Position numbers and translations under genes: made by a program. From NCBI GenBank assembly GCA_020050835.1, contig JAGVKB010000154.1:167831-231830 (forward strand): a DNA stretch of 64,000 nucleotides, written 5' to 3'. Origin of the DNA: Candidatus Obscuribacterales bacterium. Its GTDB lineage: Bacteria > Cyanobacteriota > Vampirovibrionia > Obscuribacterales > Obscuribacteraceae. Numbering within the stretch: position 1 is the stretch's first letter; each line of letters opens with the position of its first letter. Positions 25,178 through 33,088 of the stretch are shown here, in pieces. The notes below the pieces were generated by a model. That model made no database searches. It was given only the letters and a program-made list of their open reading frames with translations, and was not told where the DNA came from.

Positions 25178-28135
25178 TCACGTTTCTTTGCGCCCCCTCC
25201 AGTTTCTAAAGCCGAACAGGAGAAGACCGAGCATGGTGAACAAGCTCGCGCCACAACCAAGCTTGAAGGAAAGTGGATTGTACTGGAAGGAGGCATGCCT
25301 GGCCCCGGCCGGCAGAATAATCGCCCGGAACAGATAGTTTGCGCGCAAGATGACAGCGTCCTTGCCATCGACAGCAGCCTGCCATCCCGGATAATGAGTA
25401 TCGTTGAGTAGTAGAATTGCAGGCTTGTCGGAAGGCTCCAGATCAATCTCGACTTGATCCGAGCTGTATTTAGAGATGAGTGCCGGTCGGCTGCCACCAT
25501 CACCATGGAAGGAGATCAACTGGGACTGAAGCGCCGGACTGAGGTCTTCACGAGCAAAAACCACGCTTCTTCCAGGGTCAAACGACTGACTCTTGAGCAG
25601 ATTCAATGCCGACGCGGCATCCTCAACTACTTTCACACTTGAAAATGTCGAAGCATGAGACAGCACTGCCGGCACTTCGTAGACTTTCACCTCTCTGTCG
25701 TAGATGCAGCGCTCTTCGAGCTTCTCGCTAAAGCGCATCCGTGTCCAGCCCACCCATTCCCATGGACAATCTTCACCAGAATCCGGTTGAGAGGCGATGG
25801 TCACTATCACTGTTTGACCGGCGAATCGGCTTAAATCTACTTTGTACGGCGATGCATGAGTCATCGCCGGCTCAGCGTTGACAAACTCGAATTTGACAGG
25901 CTCAGCGGAGCCTTCGATGGCATTGAACAGAACGCTCCCTCTAATCGGCGTGCTGCGTGCCGGACAAGCTCTGTCAGGGTTTCGAATAAAATTGAATGCG
26001 AGCAGCGGACTGTCCTTCGGCACGAAAATGGAGAATCGAACGGCGCTGTCCGAAAGATGCCGCCGTGGGTGCTGCATGAGCAACTGGCAAGGAGCTCCAT
26101 CGATACTTGCTCCGGGAGCGTAGCAAATTCCATTATTGCCACCGTTGGACCCGTCCAGCGGCGTGTTGGCTGCAATCAAATCGGTTCGGCTGCGCAAGTC
26201 GCCTTCGGTCAGGAGATACTTTGCAGAGGTCAGAGCGCAAAGTCTGCGCAGATAGTCGAGCGGTAGATGCGTACAACTTTCATTGCCGGTAAAACGGTCG
26301 GGGCGATCTTCATACTGCCAGTAAACAGACCTGAGCTGCGGCAACAATCCGGCCAGAAATGGTGGAAAACGCTCCGGCGAAAGCGGCTCTAGAACGCACA
26401 GATTAGCGACGTTGACCGCTGTCGACCAATTGGGATAAAGCACTCCGTCCATGGCGATCACGCGGCTGGATGGATCGCAATGAGCTTTGAGAAAGTCTAT
26501 GTATGGCGCACCCTTATATGGGTCGAGGCTGCGCTCTGCGACTCCGGCCTTTCCATAAAATCCCTGACTCATGTATCCGAAGTAGGTTTCGCACATAAAC
26601 GGAAGGAGCAGCAAAAGCGGTAAGAGCCGCCGAATCAGCTCGCTTTTGAATGATGCGATAGAGAGTGCGGTGGTGGCGACGAAGCAGCCAAGACCGAGAT
26701 GCATGTTAAATCGCATATCCCTGGCAAGATCGAAGCCGGCAGTCATGGTGCCGCCTTTGTACAGATAGAAAAGCACACTGGCCACCGTCCAGAATCCCGC
26801 CGCCATGAAAACTATTGCCAGCGGGCGAGTCTTTCGAGCGACAACCACGCTCACGGCGAAAGCAGCAAGAATCGCCACGCATAGCGCCATGATCGGCTCA
26901 TCGTATTTCGGATAGTAAATCATGCTGGCCAGAGGCAATAATCCGAACCAATTTACCAGCGGGCTGCCAAAACGCTTGAGAAGCATGGCACCGAAAGCCA
27001 GAGCAAAAAACAGCATGATCGCGCATACGGTTCGTTCTTCCTTGCCTTTTCGATAACGCCAGCAAGCAAGGCAAGCACCCATGAACGCCAGGAAACCGAA
27101 AGCCGCTCCGTAGAAGCCCCGTGCGAAGTACTTTTGAGACCAACCGACCGGAAAGATGTAAGAGAGCAATCCACGCCGCCAGTCTTCATCAGAGAGAACG
27201 CCGCAGTAATAGCCGATTACAGCCGGGTCGTGAATGTTGAAGGAGTTGCGCATATACTCCAGGAAAGGCAGTACCAACGGCAGCGAGAGCAAGAGTCCGG
27301 CAATGTAAGCGATCGCAGTCAGATAGAAGTAACGCCAGCGGAGCGCCCAGCCCTCGATGGTGAGCAAACGCCAGAGCAAGTAAAAGCCCGAGAACATAAA
27401 GGACGCGAAGCTGATCTCAGGCATGCCGCCAAGCAGATTCAAGGCGACCGCCGCCGCGCAAAGCGAGATGGAAACAGCACCGGGCTTTCTGATAATCGCT
27501 TCGCCGCCCAGGATCAAGGCCGGAATCAGCATGCTTACACTAAGTTCAGGCATATTCAGGTAGAGCAACATGTAGCCTGTAAACATGTAACCAAGAGCGC
27601 CGACGAGCGCTACAGCTCGCTGCGGAATCAGCATCGTAAGAGCAAAGTAAGTGCACAGGCCCGCTACCAGCAAGCGAGCCAGCACAAAGAGATCGGCTGC
27701 CCAGCTAGAAGCAAAAAGCGACGCCAGCATATAAAGCGGACTGAGAGACATCGAATTCATGTTGGCCAGGAAAGGGGCGCCGCAACCGGAGTACACGTTC
27801 CACAACGGGATCTTATGCTCATGCACCAGCGACCAGCCGTTGTGTTTCAACCACGGCTCGGTCTGTGTGCCCGGGGCATAAGGATCTGCCGTCCGCTGAG
27901 TGCCGCGGCCACCTTTTACGCCGGCGCCGTACGCGCCACCAGGCATGATACTAGAACAACTGGCAGCTGAAAAAACAGTTGTCTTGCCGCCGAAGAAGAT
28001 TGGATGAAACATCACTATCAATGCGACGATCATCGTAACCAGAGCCGGCATCCACCCGAAAGCTACACTGCTCTGATCGGCGAGCTCTTCGGACTTGGAG
28101 ATTGGTTGCCCGGGGGCTACTCGTGCTTGCTGCAT
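25178..28135 (-). CDS. YfhO-like GT-C membrane protein, paralogue 4
   Basis: Fourth YfhO family member, 985 residues. ATG at 28135 with GAGG 6 bases upstream, only 6 bp after the stop of paralogue 5, so the two are an operon. First loop: 'AASCSSIMPGGAYGAG' (His of the usual H-C changed to S-C), 'DPYAPGTQTEPWLK' and 'LWNVYSGCGAPFLANMNS'. Then 'YCGVLSDEDWRRGLLSY', 'YPKYDEPIMALC', 'CPWEWVGWTRM' and 'HYPGWQAAVDGKD'. About a dozen membrane segments to about residue 550, an outer beta-rich domain, and a final membrane segment ending in a basic tail (RNWRGRKET). Same predicted role as the other copies. A long plus-strand frame opposite it (27134-27970) is an antisense shadow. Confidence 0.85.
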   Translation of the reverse strand: MQQARVAPGQPISKSEELADQSSVAFGWMPALVTMIVALIVMFHPIFFGGKTTVFSAASCSSIMPGGAYGAGVKGGRGTQRTADPYAPGTQTEPWLKHNGWSLVHEHKIPLWNVYSGCGAPFLANMNSMSLSPLYMLASLFASSWAADLFVLARLLVAGLCTYFALTMLIPQRAVALVGALGYMFTGYMLLYLNMPELSVSMLIPALILGGEAIIRKPGAVSISLCAAAVALNLLGGMPEISFASFMFSGFYLLWRLLTIEGWALRWRYFYLTAIAYIAGLLLSLPLVLPFLEYMRNSFNIHDPAVIGYYCGVLSDEDWRRGLLSYIFPVGWSQKYFARGFYGAAFGFLAFMGACLACWRYRKGKEERTVCAIMLFFALAFGAMLLKRFGSPLVNWFGLLPLASMIYYPKYDEPIMALCVAILAAFAVSVVVARKTRPLAIVFMAAGFWTVASVLFYLYKGGTMTAGFDLARDMRFNMHLGLGCFVATTALSIASFKSELIRRLLPLLLLLPFMCETYFGYMSQGFYGKAGVAERSLDPYKGAPYIDFLKAHCDPSSRVIAMDGVLYPNWSTAVNVANLCVLEPLSPERFPPFLAGLLPQLRSVYWQYEDRPDRFTGNESCTHLPLDYLRRLCALTSAKYLLTEGDLRSRTDLIAANTPLDGSNGGNNGICYAPGASIDGAPCQLLMQHPRRHLSDSAVRFSIFVPKDSPLLAFNFIRNPDRACPARSTPIRGSVLFNAIEGSAEPVKFEFVNAEPAMTHASPYKVDLSRFAGQTVIVTIASQPDSGEDCPWEWVGWTRMRFSEKLEERCIYDREVKVYEVPAVLSHASTFSSVKVVEDAASALNLLKSQSFDPGRSVVFAREDLSPALQSQLISFHGDGGSRPALISKYSSDQVEIDLEPSDKPAILLLNDTHYPGWQAAVDGKDAVILRANYLFRAIILPAGARHASFQYNPLSFKLGCGASLFTMLGLLLFGFRNWRGRKET

Positions 28136-28141
28136 GATGCC

Positions 28142-31135
28142 TCAACGACGGACGACTTCGGGCTCTAGCCTTGCTCGCCGCCGATTGCGCAGGGAGGCTA
28201 TCGCCCAGCCCGCTAATCCGAGCAATGTCAGCAAACTGGCGGCAACACCAATCTTAAACGACCAGGGATCGTATCGGAAAACTACCTGCCTTGCGCCAGC
28301 CGGTACGAGAACCGCCCTGAAGCAGAAATTGGCTCGTAAAACCGGTGCCTCTATGCCATCTACATATGCGCGCCAACCCGGGTAGAAGATATCGGTCAAC
28401 AACAGCAGCGACTGGCGTTTGGCGGCTACGTCCACGACTACTTGGTCCGAATCATATCGGGAGATCTGCGCCGCGATGCAGTCATTGCCTCCATCGAGCG
28501 ACAGAAGCGCTGCTCTTGCCTGCTCGCTCAGATCTCGCTTGGAAATGACCAAGCTGCTCAATGGAGAGAACGTGCGCTCTCTCAAAAGCGCCAGAGCTTC
28601 TTCGTCCGTATCGACCAGAACTGGCCGGGAGAAAAGCGACGCATGCGGCAGCACCGCCGGTAGCTCGTAAATCTTCACTTCCTTGTCGTAGACACAACGC
28701 TCGCCAACCGCTTCGTTGAAGCGCATACCGGACCAACCAACCCATTCCCAGTCACATTCGTTGCCAGGAGTTGGTCTGGCGGCAAGGCAGACCGTTACTT
28801 TCTTGCCTGCCAGCCTTTTGAGGTCAACTCGATAGTGAGTGGCATGCAGCTTGGCCGGTTCGGAATTTGAGAAGGTAAAATGCTCCGGCGGAATACTTTC
28901 GTCGACCGAGCTTACCAGGACGACGCCCTCAACAGATACATCTCGAGGCGGGCAAGCCTTGTCCGGATTTCTTATGAAGTCGAATTCCAGGGTCGATTGC
29001 GACTCAGGCACAGTCACGCCAAACTTTACAGCGCATTTGGATAGCACTTTCTGCGGGCGCTGAAACAGGACATCCCGCTCGGCACCGTCAATAGTGGCAC
29101 CCGGAACATAACAGATAGAGGCTGCGCTCGAATAAACCGGATCGGTCGGCGCATTTGCCACAATGAAGTCAATTCGACTGTTGATTGGCACCGGAGCGAT
29201 TACATACTTCGTGGAAGTAAGCGCACAAAGACGCTGTACTTCACTCAGCGGTCTCTTGGTCCAATACTCGGTTCCACCGAACCAATAATGCTGCTCCTGC
29301 TGGCCGCCGGCTGCCACCTCAGGATGTCCGAGCAACTTAGCGATAAAAGTGTTATAGCCGGTCGGATAGAGCGCATCGTAACAACGCACATCGAGGATAT
29401 TAAACGCTGAAGACCAGTTGGGATAAAGGACGCCATCGACACCCAGCACGCGAGCGCCAACTTGAACATCCTTGCCCTTCAAGAATTCGATGTAAGGAGC
29501 ACCGCTGTAAGGGTCGAGCGCGCGCGGCGCCAGTCCATCTTTGGCGTAGAAAGTTTGGCTCATGAAGCCGAAGTAGGTTTCGGACAGGACAGGCAACAGC
29601 ACTAACAACGGAAGAAGCTTTCTCATCCGTTCGCTCTTGAACGAGAGAAGACAAAGAACAGCAGAGACAGCCAGCATGCTCAGCCCCAGATGCATGTTGT
29701 GTCTCATGTCGCGCTGGAGATCGAATCCAGAAATCATCGGTCCGCTGCGATAGAAGACAAACAGAAGTCCGATCAGTCCGGCAAACGTCAATGCAATAGC
29801 CAGCACGCCTTTCGGTTTGACAGTCCGTTGCTGGACGACATAGACGCCATAAGCAGCAAGGGCGGCGATGCAAGTCGCCATAATCGGCTCGTCATACTTC
29901 GGAAACCAGACCATGTTTGCCAGAGGCAGCAATCCAATCCACTGAATGAGCGGGTTGCCGAAACGTTTTAGCAGGAGCACGGCAAAGGCGGCAGCCAGGA
30001 ACAGCATGATACTACAAGTAGTGCGCTCCGCTTTGTTCTTTAGAAGCGTCCAACCAGCAACTGCTGCTCCCATCAAAGCCAGAAATCCAAACGCTGCCCC
30101 GTAGAAACCTCTGGCAAAGCACTTCAATCCCCAGCCAACCGGAAAGATGTAGGAGAACAATTCCCGCCTGAGGTCCTGATCGAAGTCCATTCCAGGAACC
30201 TTTCCCGAAAGAGCAGGATCGTGCAGATTGTAGGACGACTTCATATACTCGAGAAAAGGCAATACTTGTGGCAGAGCCAACATCAATCCAGCCAGGTAAG
30301 CACAGCCAATCGACCAGAGCGTTCTAAGCTTCAACCGCCAGCCATCAAGCAAAGACAATCGCATGAGCGTATAACAACCGGCAAACACCAGAGCGACAAA
30401 AGTCTCTTCCGGCATGCCACCAAACAAGCTCAAGGCGACCGCGCACGCGCTCAAGGAGAAAGAGCCAACTCCCGGCTTTCGAACTTGCGCCTCGATGCCC
30501 AGGAGCAGGGCGGGAACCATCATCGCCACACTCAGCTCCGGCATGTTGAGGTAAAGCAACATGTAACCGGTAAACATATAGCCTACCGCTCCGACGAGAG
30601 CCGCCAAGCCGGTTGGCATCAACATTCTAAAAGCGAAGAAGGCGCAGAGGCCGGCCATCAATAAACGAGACAAAACCAAACAATCTACTGCTATAAGCGA
30701 CGCGAAAGAGGAGGTAATGAAGGTTGGCGGCGAGAATACTTGCGACTGCATGTTGGCGATGAAAGGCATACCGCAGCCGGAATATGGGTTCCAGAGCGGA
30801 AACTTGTGATCATGCCAAAACGACCACCCTGTGTATTTGAGCCAGGGCTCCGTCTGAGCCGCTTGAGCCAGCTGATCCGGACTGCGAATTGCCGCTTTGT
30901 GGATGATTGACTTCGAATCGTATGCCCCTGCCGGCATCACGCTCGACCAGTTGGCCGCCGATATTACTGTCGTCCTTCCTCCGAACAGCACCGGATGGAA
31001 CATAACCGCAATCGCAACAATCATCGCAGCAAGGGCTACGATAAAGGCTCCGCCGGCCGATGGCCGCGCCGGCCCTACCGTTTGCGGAGCTGTCTGCTTC
31101 GGTGCTGAGCGCAATTCAGGCATAATCCGCATCAT
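28142..31135 (-). CDS. YfhO-like GT-C membrane protein, paralogue 5
   Basis: Fifth YfhO family member, 997 residues, first gene of the paralogue 5-4 operon. Start at ATG 31135 (MMRIMPELRS); the ATG at 31123 is also possible, and no strong ribosome-binding site decides. First loop: 'AANWSSVMPAGAYDSK', 'QAAQTEPWLK' and 'LWNPYSGCGMPFIANMQSQ'. It is the only copy that lacks both the first-loop Cys (H-C becomes N-W) and the 'CG' Cys before the D-x-D-W-R-R segment (here 'KVPGMDFDQDLRRE'). It also lacks the D-P-W of copies 1-3. 'FPKYDEPIMATC', 'CDWEWVGWSGM' and 'FYPGWRAYVDGIE' are kept. Role as for the other copies. Confidence 0.85.
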   Translation of the reverse strand: MMRIMPELRSAPKQTAPQTVGPARPSAGGAFIVALAAMIVAIAVMFHPVLFGGRTTVISAANWSSVMPAGAYDSKSIIHKAAIRSPDQLAQAAQTEPWLKYTGWSFWHDHKFPLWNPYSGCGMPFIANMQSQVFSPPTFITSSFASLIAVDCLVLSRLLMAGLCAFFAFRMLMPTGLAALVGAVGYMFTGYMLLYLNMPELSVAMMVPALLLGIEAQVRKPGVGSFSLSACAVALSLFGGMPEETFVALVFAGCYTLMRLSLLDGWRLKLRTLWSIGCAYLAGLMLALPQVLPFLEYMKSSYNLHDPALSGKVPGMDFDQDLRRELFSYIFPVGWGLKCFARGFYGAAFGFLALMGAAVAGWTLLKNKAERTTCSIMLFLAAAFAVLLLKRFGNPLIQWIGLLPLANMVWFPKYDEPIMATCIAALAAYGVYVVQQRTVKPKGVLAIALTFAGLIGLLFVFYRSGPMISGFDLQRDMRHNMHLGLSMLAVSAVLCLLSFKSERMRKLLPLLVLLPVLSETYFGFMSQTFYAKDGLAPRALDPYSGAPYIEFLKGKDVQVGARVLGVDGVLYPNWSSAFNILDVRCYDALYPTGYNTFIAKLLGHPEVAAGGQQEQHYWFGGTEYWTKRPLSEVQRLCALTSTKYVIAPVPINSRIDFIVANAPTDPVYSSAASICYVPGATIDGAERDVLFQRPQKVLSKCAVKFGVTVPESQSTLEFDFIRNPDKACPPRDVSVEGVVLVSSVDESIPPEHFTFSNSEPAKLHATHYRVDLKRLAGKKVTVCLAARPTPGNECDWEWVGWSGMRFNEAVGERCVYDKEVKIYELPAVLPHASLFSRPVLVDTDEEALALLRERTFSPLSSLVISKRDLSEQARAALLSLDGGNDCIAAQISRYDSDQVVVDVAAKRQSLLLLTDIFYPGWRAYVDGIEAPVLRANFCFRAVLVPAGARQVVFRYDPWSFKIGVAASLLTLLGLAGWAIASLRNRRRARLEPEVVRR

Positions 31136-31502
31136 TGTAACTGGTGATTGACATCCGCCCGCCTTAAGCTCTGGTAAAGCGATTCCGAGTTAACACCCGG
31201 TAGGGGCGATGCCAGGCATCGCCCGGGCTGGGCCATGCCCAGCCCCTACAGTGGCGCGTCATCTCCGAAACGAGATGCTAGACAGGCAATTAAACCTTTT
31301 GTAATTCACACACTGATTCATGTCTTTCCAAGTATGCGTTAGTCTAGCCCAGGTTGATCCGGAATCTATGCTGGCTTTCAAGCCACCTTTTGAGCTGACC
31401 AAACACTTACCTTTGTAAACAATTCTTGTCTTCAATTAAATTGGCCTGAGCAGCCAGGTCGGAAGCTGCGATGCCTGGCTCGGCTATGCCAGCGCCATCT
31501 GG
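31136..31502. other. Intergenic region carrying a repeat arm
   Basis: About 370 bp between the start of paralogue 5 and the end of the GT2 gene, both on the minus strand. It contains the double-hairpin repeat 31200-31250 and its 31-bp extension to 31281. A weak 7-bp inverted repeat (31452-31458 and 31474-31480, 15-base loop) lies just 3' of the GT2 stop and might serve as a terminator, although no T-run follows on the minus strand. No gene seen. Confidence 0.5.
31200..31281. repeat. Palindromic repeat, complete copy, with inverted-pair arm
   Basis: Outer arms GTAGGGGC (31200-31207) and GCCCCTAC (31242-31249) enclose two perfect hairpins: GGGCGATGCC/GGCATCGCCC (31204-31224, 1-base loop) and GGGCTGGGC/GCCCAGCCC (31225-31245, 3-base loop). 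This makes a cloverleaf-like structure. The stretch from 31243 to 31281, ending in CTAG, is repeated inverted at 32812-32850 with about five mismatches. The two copies flank the GT2 gene 31503-32684. Related single hairpins lie at 36674 and 56702. Confidence 0.75.
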
Positions 31503-32684
31503 CTATTTCGGCAATACCGAGCGTGCCCGGCGCAAGACGGAGAGCATCTTCCAGGAGGCACTGTTTACGACCTGTTGATGAGCATCCTCGAGTTGCTGTC
31601 GATGTGCCCGTCCGTCAGCAAGCATCTGTTGCAGCAACTTTATCTCTTGCTGCAGATCAGCTTCTGACTTGCCGAGCTCGCTATAGTCGGCGAAGACTGC
31701 CTTCTGCGCCTCCAACTCAAACAAGTCCGGATAATCGAAGGAGCAACGCGCAAGTAAATAGTCTGCCATTTCGCGCTTGGACATCAGCTGATATAGCAGC
31801 TCCAGACCGAATAGACGGTGAACAGCCGAACTCTGAGAAAGCGCTACCTGAGCGAGATGGAAATGAACAAGCTTGTCTTCCAGCGGCCAGGGGTGCGCTT
31901 TGACCTCTGGAAAGATTTTCAACAGCAGCTCTGCACTGACGATGCGCTTGGCATACTCGTGAAGCGTCGAATGGACTTCAAAGTTGATCCTTCGCCAGTT
32001 CTCAGGCGTATCGCTGCCGGCGTTGGCGTTGTTTGCACGCAGACGGAACCGCAAGACCTTATCTGGAATGATCGCCAGCTCGCCTTCAAACAGCAATAGG
32101 ATCCAATGCGCCAGATCGTGAATCTGTCTCAGTTGCCGCTGGAAGTAGCCCACCTTGTCGAAAGCGCTACGCCTGATCATCGCTGTCGGACAGCAGAAAT
32201 AATTATTCAGTCCAAACAAGTTTCTCAAATGCTGAAATCGGTTGAGCCCCAAGCCTTCGGCTCCGTATTCGTGGTCCAGGAAGCGCCCATCGTCGTCTAT
32301 GAAACTGGGCTGGCCGAATACACCCAACACCTCCGGATGATCGTCGAGATACCCGGACAAAACCTCTAGCATGTGCGGTTCCCAAACATCATCGGTCGTC
32401 AACCAAGTGATGTATTGGCCGCTGGTACGTTGATAGCACGTGTCAGACGCCACCATATTGCCGCGATTCTTCTCGTGGCAGATCAGAGTAATGCGCGGGT
32501 CCTTCACCTGCCGAATTTTCTCCACATTGCGGTCCGTAGAAAAATCGTCTGTGATGATTAGCTCAAAATCCGGAACGGTTTGAGCAAGGACGCTCTCAAT
32601 CGATTCGATTACATATTTTTCGTGATTGTAACTCGACGAGCAAATACTAATCTTTGGCACGGCGACTGTAGCCTCTCCCGTCAC
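31503..32684 (-). CDS. GT2 glycosyltransferase with C-terminal coiled coil
   Basis: Cytosolic GT2 enzyme of 393 residues. The catalytic domain (about 1-235) has 'ISICSSSYNHEKYVIESI', 'IITDDFSTDRN', 'TWLTTDDVWEPHM' (T-D-D at the D-x-D place) and 'CCPTAMIRRSAFDKVG'. A helical middle domain follows. Residues about 330-375 form a coiled coil, and the end 'NSASWKML' plus a basic run resembles the tail of many O-antigen and rhamnan GT2 proteins, where it probably contacts the membrane or partners. Start ATG 32684. It sits alone between two copies of an inverted repeat, which could mean it arrived as a cassette. Acceptor unknown. Confidence 0.83.
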   Translation of the reverse strand: MTGEATVAVPKISICSSSYNHEKYVIESIESVLAQTVPDFELIITDDFSTDRNVEKIRQVKDPRITLICHEKNRGNMVASDTCYQRTSGQYITWLTTDDVWEPHMLEVLSGYLDDHPEVLGVFGQPSFIDDDGRFLDHEYGAEGLGLNRFQHLRNLFGLNNYFCCPTAMIRRSAFDKVGYFQRQLRQIHDLAHWILLLFEGELAIIPDKVLRFRLRANNANAGSDTPENWRRINFEVHSTLHEYAKRIVSAELLLKIFPEVKAHPWPLEDKLVHFHLAQVALSQSSAVHRLFGLELLYQLMSKREMADYLLARCSFDYPDLFELEAQKAVFADYSELGKSEADLQQEIKLLQQMLADGRAHRQQLEDAHQQVVNSASWKMLSVLRRARSVLPK

Positions 32685-33088
32685 AAGTTGAACAATTATG
32701 GCACACCTCTTGATAATATCGCTTTCATGTAAAAGCCTGCTTGTAAGTTGAACCCTGCTGCGACTGTTTCAACAGCCTGGCGCCTGCAACTATTGTTGGC
32801 GTCAGTCGCTGCTAGTATCTCGTTTCGGAAATGACGCACTACTGTACGGGCTGGGCATCGCCCCGACGGATCAATCGCTGTACTAGTAAGCAGACCGCTC
32901 CGGAAACTGCTCGTTAGAAATTTGATTACAAAAGTCCTGCAAGGATGAATTGAATTTGATAGAGGTGCAGGAGCCTAGTTCTATTAGGTCTCAATGAGAT
33001 AGACTTTTCAAGTGTCATTTTCGGCGATGGCTGCGTGTAGCGAAAGATCGCCACGTGCGCTTGAGTTCTTCTCCGCATTCAATCAGCA
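32685..33088. other. Divergent intergenic region with repeat arm
   Basis: About 400 bp between divergent genes. It carries the shortened inverted repeat copy 32812-32864. Near 32685-32760 on the minus strand there are A+T-rich segments that could be -10 boxes, and two short direct copies of GTTCAACTT lie 40-50 bp apart. No gene, tRNA or convincing plus-strand promoter is visible. Confidence 0.45.
32812..32864. repeat. Inverted, shortened copy of the 31200-31281 repeat
   Basis: Read on the plus strand, this matches the reverse complement of 31200-31281: CTAG, then TCTCGTTTCGGA, then GACGC, then CTGTA, then GGGCTGGGCAT. It lacks 26 bases that in the full copy lie between two direct copies of GGCAT, and then continues with CGCCCC. 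The palindromic end points away from the GT2 gene in both copies, and the CTAG end points towards it. Confidence 0.7.

Noticed and set aside
27134..27970. Open frame of 278 codons on the plus strand opposite YfhO paralogue 4
   Set aside because: Lies wholly antisense to a clear gene, is rich in Arg, Gln and His as shadow frames are, and similar shorter shadows lie opposite the other paralogues.
12673..31135. YfhO array as an assembly artefact (collapsed or repeated contig)
   Set aside because: The five proteins differ throughout, including at motif residues and N-termini, and gene spacing differs between copies.
31204..31249. Double hairpin as an intrinsic terminator
   Set aside because: Stems are followed by CTACAG or CCCGGG, not by a T-run on either strand.
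31200..32864. Insertion sequence with terminal inverted repeats
   Set aside because: The enclosed gene is a GT2 glycosyltransferase; no transposase and no obvious target-site duplication. Kept only as a possible cassette.
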